Positions 59,987-64,000 of a stretch of 64,000 nt of DNA are shown here, one piece after another. The stretch spans positions 1,364,001-1,428,000 of the forward strand of contig CM056874.1 of the NCBI GenBank assembly GCA_029876055.1. Reading direction: 5' to 3'. Source of the stretch: Madurella fahalii. Taxonomy: Eukaryota > Ascomycota > Sordariomycetes > Sordariales. Within the stretch, counting starts at the first letter, position 1. The number at the start of each line of letters is the position of its first letter. The notes under the pieces are model-generated. The model searched no databases. It was not told the DNA's origin and saw nothing but the letters and a program-made list of their open reading frames with translations. The position numbers and the translations under genes were made by a program.

Positions 59987-61405
59987 ATGGAATCTGAAAG
60001 TCAACAACCGACCATATGGGGTTTAGGCATTGCCTTCACAGTTGTCGCCATCGTGGCCGTTGTGCTTCGGTTTCTGGCTCGCCGGATTAAGGGCCAGAAG
60101 TTGGGATCCGATGACTGGACCATCCTCGTGGCCCTGGTACGATATCCTTCCATCTGAGCCAATTGATGCTACTCTTTCTGACATCAGCGCATCTCTAGAT
60201 ACTGGCGATTGCTGTCACAGTAGACATTCTTATTAGTGAGCTACATTATGAACCTCACGGCCTACTAGCACTCTGACAAGTTACAACTCGTTAGTGACCA
60301 ACCTTGGCGGTCTCGGAACCCATGCGCAATATGACAGCGACGGATTTCCTCTCGATCCTGAAGCTACCGTAATCTTTGGTAAAGTAAGCATCATTATGAT
60401 ATGCGACGAGGTTGCTTCGTGATCACTGATCGTATCTACGCAGACGATATACGCGCTTCAGATACTAACCTGGCCAGCGGTGGGAATGACTAAGATCAGC
60501 GTCCTCCTGATGTATAAACGCATATTCAGCACCCCAAGGTTCAAGACGATCACCTGGATTCTCATTGGGCTTAATATCGCGTGGACGATAACGTTTACAT
60601 TTGCGCTCATGTGTATGTCTTCCCAGTCACCATGATGCGTCTCGTACATGAAGCTGACATTCTAGTCTCCTGCATGCCGATCGCTTCTTCGTGGGATTAT
60701 ACCCTGGAGTTCACCTGCGTCGACTTGAAGACACTCTTCACCACCGCCTTGGCGACAGATGTTGCCACTGATTGTAAGCATACCCAAAACGCCATGCTGC
60801 GTCTGTGCCAATAAAAGGAAAAAGAAAGAAGAAAATAGCTGACTCATGCGTTATTTAGTCCTGGTCCTCTTACTACCAATCTACAAGATCTGGCAACTGC
60901 AGATGCACTTTGCGCGAAAGATCATGATCGTTGGCATTTTCCTTCTCGGTATTTTAGTGAGCATCGTCGGCGTCATTCGAATCCACTTCTTGACTGAAAT
61001 ATACGGCGCCCTCGAAGGATCCCTCGAAGTGGACACTACTTGTACGTTGTTGTGAACCAAGCATTCGACGGCGGTCAGAATATGGAACGCTGACGCGGGT
61101 CTTTAGGGATCTACACCAAAGTCTACTACTGGACCATCATTGAGACCAATGTCGGCGTGTTGAGCGCCTGCCTTCCCACCCTTCGTCCCATGCAGGAACG
61201 CCTCGCACGCAAGCTCTCCTTCCCGAAGCTGCGCGGCTCGCTCACACGCCTTATCCAATCGTCAATCGGAAAAGAGAGCGACATTCGTCTCAGTTCAGTA
61301 GAAGGAGGTTTTAAAACTGGCAGTGAAGAGACGCTTCGTCGGACGGAGCGGCCGGGGGCCGTCCATCGCCCTTCAGAAAAGGCTCAACCTTGGCCCAGGG
61401 TTTAG
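59987..61405 (+). CDS. Fungal rhodopsin-like / PTH11-SAT4-type seven-TM protein (second copy)
   Basis: Exons are 59987-60136, 60199-60235, 60295-60383, 60444-60612, 60666-60773, 60859-61041 and 61107-61405; 1035 nt, 344 aa, all in phase. TM1 is IAFTVVAIVAVVLRFLARR, with the GSDDWTILVAL motif after it. Then come the extracellular NLGGLGTHAQYD, WPAVGMTKISVLLMYKRIFS in TM3, and a loop Cys in TCVDLKTLF. TM5 ends LVLLLPIYKIWQLQM, and TM7 ends TNVGVLSACLPTLRPM. A polar cytoplasmic tail follows. Same family as 16347-17562 but only distantly similar, so not a recent duplicate. It flanks the sesquiterpenoid cluster; a role in it is not shown. Confidence 0.88.
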
Positions 61406-62580
61406 AAGCAGAAGTTCCTCCTTCTAGAGCCGCTACCATTCGTCATCCGAGACGTGATCGTTGTAATAAAGTAGTTGGGTTATAGTCGTCGCTGTGCTCA
61501 ATCAAGTTTGTAGCCTGTCCTACGATGTCGTCTAACACGCTCAGCAGCTGCTACTAAAGTGGCAAGACAATGCTGGCATACTCTTCCCGTTTTGGCATTC
61601 ATATTTACCGCTGAGTGATGGTACCTTACGTTAATTAGGTCTAATCACACATCCGGTCGTCTTTCTGTTTCCGCCCGCTCGCGTAACAAGGAGGTTGGCA
61701 CAAGAATCAAGCCTTTGTGGCCCAGTCTTTTTAGTCTTTTTTGTATGACTCTTCTCTTCCTGTGTTTTTTTTTTTTTTTTTTCACTTTTGTTTCCGTCCC
61801 GCCATAATCCATCCAGTTGAACAACGTATAAACCGGCTGTTGCCCTCATGGCCTTGAACGTCGATGAACTGACTTAGGGAGCACCTAACGGTGCAAATGG
61901 GATATACGAACATGCGCAGCGTCGAGTAAGTTTTGCCCATGGATGCGACATTCTGAACGCGTTTCCCCTAGCCTGCCGATGGCCTTGGTCGACTACTAGC
62001 GAACACCCGCTTATCAGACCCGGTTTTTCTCTACAATTCGAATTACAAAACGAACTCGCCGTCTCCTGCACCTGCCATTCCGAGTGTCAGCCCCATACGG
62101 TATCTAGACCAAGAGGGTATGAGGTTGGCCCGATCCCTCAGTTGCTGTAGTCTCACTCAATGCCAACAACAAAACCCGTGTTTGCCGCCACGTCAACCCA
62201 ATACCCAATACACCAGTCATCATAATACCTACACAGCCTACACACTCAGCATTGCAGCCATCGTGGCTGTCGCTCCCGTCACAAGAAAAGCCACATCCCT
62301 ATCCCAGCCCAACGGTTCTTCCTAATAACCGAGGTCATAGACCCTGACCAGGGCCTCAGCCCCTCCGTCGACAGTTTACCGCTCGCCATAAGCTACACAG
62401 GTGCCGCCCTTACTCAGCTGTCCTCTCCGGTTCCGGTCGCATCTTTTGCTAGAACGGCATCGCCGAGTAGTCGCGGTTCAGACAAATAATTCAACATCAT
62501 TGCCAATGGCGGCATACTCGGGTTCCTGTGTGGCATCCATACCTTCTATATGCCCCGGCCAAGCTTTCGCGAAGTAGTAG
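61406..62580. other. Intergenic, no gene seen
   Basis: Contains a poly-T tract at about 61766-61781. Nothing else supported. Confidence 0.5.
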
Positions 62581-62987
62581 TGCAAGAACACACAATTACG
62601 CCCACTAACAAAACAAAACAAAGGGAAGGGCACAGACGGCCTGCGGCCGGACAGAAAACACAGACAAGACCAGGTAACAACTCAACAAGTCGGGTCCCTA
62701 CAGCCTGGACAAGGTCAAAGAAGCGGATCCAGATCGAGGTCTCTCTAGGGAGAAGGAGACTGCTTCCTACGCATGAGAAGCTCTCCAAGTGAGAAGGCGC
62801 AACGGGTATCGAAAAAGGTGTCGAATCATGTGTGCTGTCTAAAGACCAGAACTCCTGGACGGTCCTACTTCAGGTAATTATGTGCGGAATAGAAAATGCT
62901 TTCCCTGCGAGTTTTAACCTCCGGAGCGTCATCCCGGTAAAGCGACTCCCTCGGCTCCCTCCCCCTACTGCCCCTTTCCCCCTGTCA
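62581..62987. repeat. Dispersed LTR-like repeat, possible copy 3 (diverged)
   Basis: It aligns in order with copy 2: GGAAGGGCA...GACGGCC, CGGGTCCCTACAGCCTGGAC, GGAGAAGGAGACTGC, and GGTCCTACTTCAGG. It lacks the nested LTR. The ends are eroded and no target duplication is visible, so the limits are approximate. Confidence 0.6.
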
Positions 62988-63699
62988 TGAACCTCTACAG
63001 CCACTATCCCTCCCCTTCCAACCTCCCCTGCATCCCCGAATCCTCCAAAGCCTTCAGTACCTCAATGCTGGGAAGGCGAACGGGTCTGGTCTCGTGCGAC
63101 TTTCTCCGGTGGGCGTTGGTGCTGCAGCTTGGGGGTGTCGTGTGTGGGGAAAAGGGATGGGGATGAGTGCAGCGAGGCGGTTGTGGTGGAGTTGTTGTCT
63201 GGCAAGATTACGTCGTAGAAGCACGCTTTCAAGTTGGTGTTCAAAAGGGTTGGCCGTTTGGGAGATTGGGTAAGCGGTGGACACTTATGGTGATGGTGAC
63301 GGCCCTGAGGCTCTTTGAGTTGCGGATGAGCGGAAGACGACGGGTACGTCGGCCAAGATCAGAGGGTGATGGTATATAGTATCTAGTCGAAGCCCCATCT
63401 TGACATGACGATGCATAGCTAGCTATTGTAATGGCTGTAAAAGACTTATAATATTGGAACTGTCATGATGTCTGTTGCTGGCGGAAGGCTAAAGACTTAG
63501 GCTACTCCCTCGTTCGGCTGACTGAAAGCAAACGGCATCGGAATTGTATTGCACATAACGAACTGCTAGCGATCAAAAAAAAAAAAAAGAAAAAAAAAAA
63601 AAAGCAGGCAAATTGTGGCATGAATACGATCTGGATAGAGGACGACCGATCGCCTGCTAGATGTCAAATGGTTCAAATTTAGGAAACCACTCAGCAACT
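62988..63699. other. Intergenic, no gene seen
   Basis: Two A-rich homopolymer tracts lie at about 63577-63603, shortly downstream of the partial gene at the right edge. Confidence 0.5.
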
Positions 63700-64000
63700 T
63701 CAGAGCGAAGCTTTCGTTTCACCTATCGTCTCCCCGTCTTTCTTTGCTTTCCCAGCAGCTTCCTGCTCGCTCAAACCCAACCAGGCATTCACATCCCGGT
63801 GCGGGAACCTCTTCCGGAACTCTTCCCTTACCCAAGGGAGCGCGGCAAGCAGCGTGTCCTTGTCGCCGGCGTTGATTTGGTGGTCGTTCCAGTGGATATC
63901 GTCATGCAGCACCTCCCAGTGGCTGTATACGAAACCGGGCTGGATGTAACGTTCGCACTCGGGGCATGCACAGTGCTTCGTCTCTGTCACGTGCCTCTCG
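63700..64000 (-). CDS. Partial hypothetical protein, 3' end only
   Basis: The minus-strand frame is open from the window edge to a stop at 63700-63702, giving at least 99 residues. It begins ...ERHVTETKHCACPECERY with a CxCxxC pattern that could bind a metal, then HWEVLHDDIHWNDHQINAGD and a Lys-rich end. No start is inside the window. Family not recognised. Confidence 0.6.
   Translation of the reverse strand, partial: ERHVTETKHCACPECERYIQPGFVYSHWEVLHDDIHWNDHQINAGDKDTLLAALPWVREEFRKRFPHRDVNAWLGLSEQEAAGKAKKDGETIGETKASL

Noticed and set aside
1..64000. All frame breaks as general sequencing error
   Set aside because: Nine multi-exon or long genes (for example the 5034-nt giant gene) are free of breaks, while breaks concentrate in a few genes that also show nonsense codons or insertions. 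Single-base breaks in the P450 and ligase remain open to this explanation.

Overview
The window is from a filamentous ascomycete, most likely a Sordariomycete. It has short (41-170 nt) GT-AG introns, GC-rich exons, secreted plant-cell-wall enzymes, Fot1/pogo and LTR debris whose stop codons look like repeat-induced point mutation (RIP), and a terpenoid gene cluster. Nine protein genes were assembled exon by exon and keep one open frame across all introns. These sit beside several clearly broken genes, so the frame breaks are probably not a uniform quality problem. No rRNA, tRNA or CRISPR array was recognised.

Region 1 (1-7.3 kb) is saprotrophic: a frame-shattered GH43 glycosidase (1-1253, +), an intact GH51 arabinofuranosidase (2489-4779, -), an old LTR-like repeat and a secreted DUF1996 protein (6234-7319, -). 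Region 2 (8.5-12.7 kb) is a decayed NLR-type gene on the minus strand, with patatin, NACHT and ankyrin domains, two in-frame nonsense codons and about six frame breaks. Region 3 (15-17.6 kb) has a His/Gln-repeat protein and a 7TM fungal rhodopsin-like (PTH11/SAT4-type) gene.

Region 4 (20.1-27.5 kb) pairs, head to head, an intact 1677-residue beta-rich and coiled-coil protein of no recognised family (-, nine exons, one GC-AG intron) with a 297-residue protein carrying the HAE and PxCxxC zinc motifs of the cytidine-deaminase fold (+). A remnant alcohol dehydrogenase and an unassigned 500-residue gene follow.

Region 5 (32.0-35.2 kb) is a nested graveyard: a RIP-damaged Fot1/pogo transposase carrying solo LTRs with visible target-site duplications, one LTR inside another, and an inverted C-terminal segment that appears to have flipped by recombination between two inverted LTRs. 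A secreted SGNH esterase follows.

Region 6 (40.7-58.0 kb) looks like a drimane-type sesquiterpenoid cluster: a peroxisomal (SKL) acyl-CoA ligase, a HAD-terpene cyclase with DDxxE and DxDTT motifs, a short-chain dehydrogenase and two P450s. The ligase is split between 42166 and 48729 by about 6.5 kb of inserted DNA with inverted terminal repeats. That insert carries an intact membrane-protein gene and a possible small secreted protein. One P450 also has a frame break. A second PTH11-like gene (59987-61405), a third copy of the LTR-like repeat and a partial gene at the right edge close the window.
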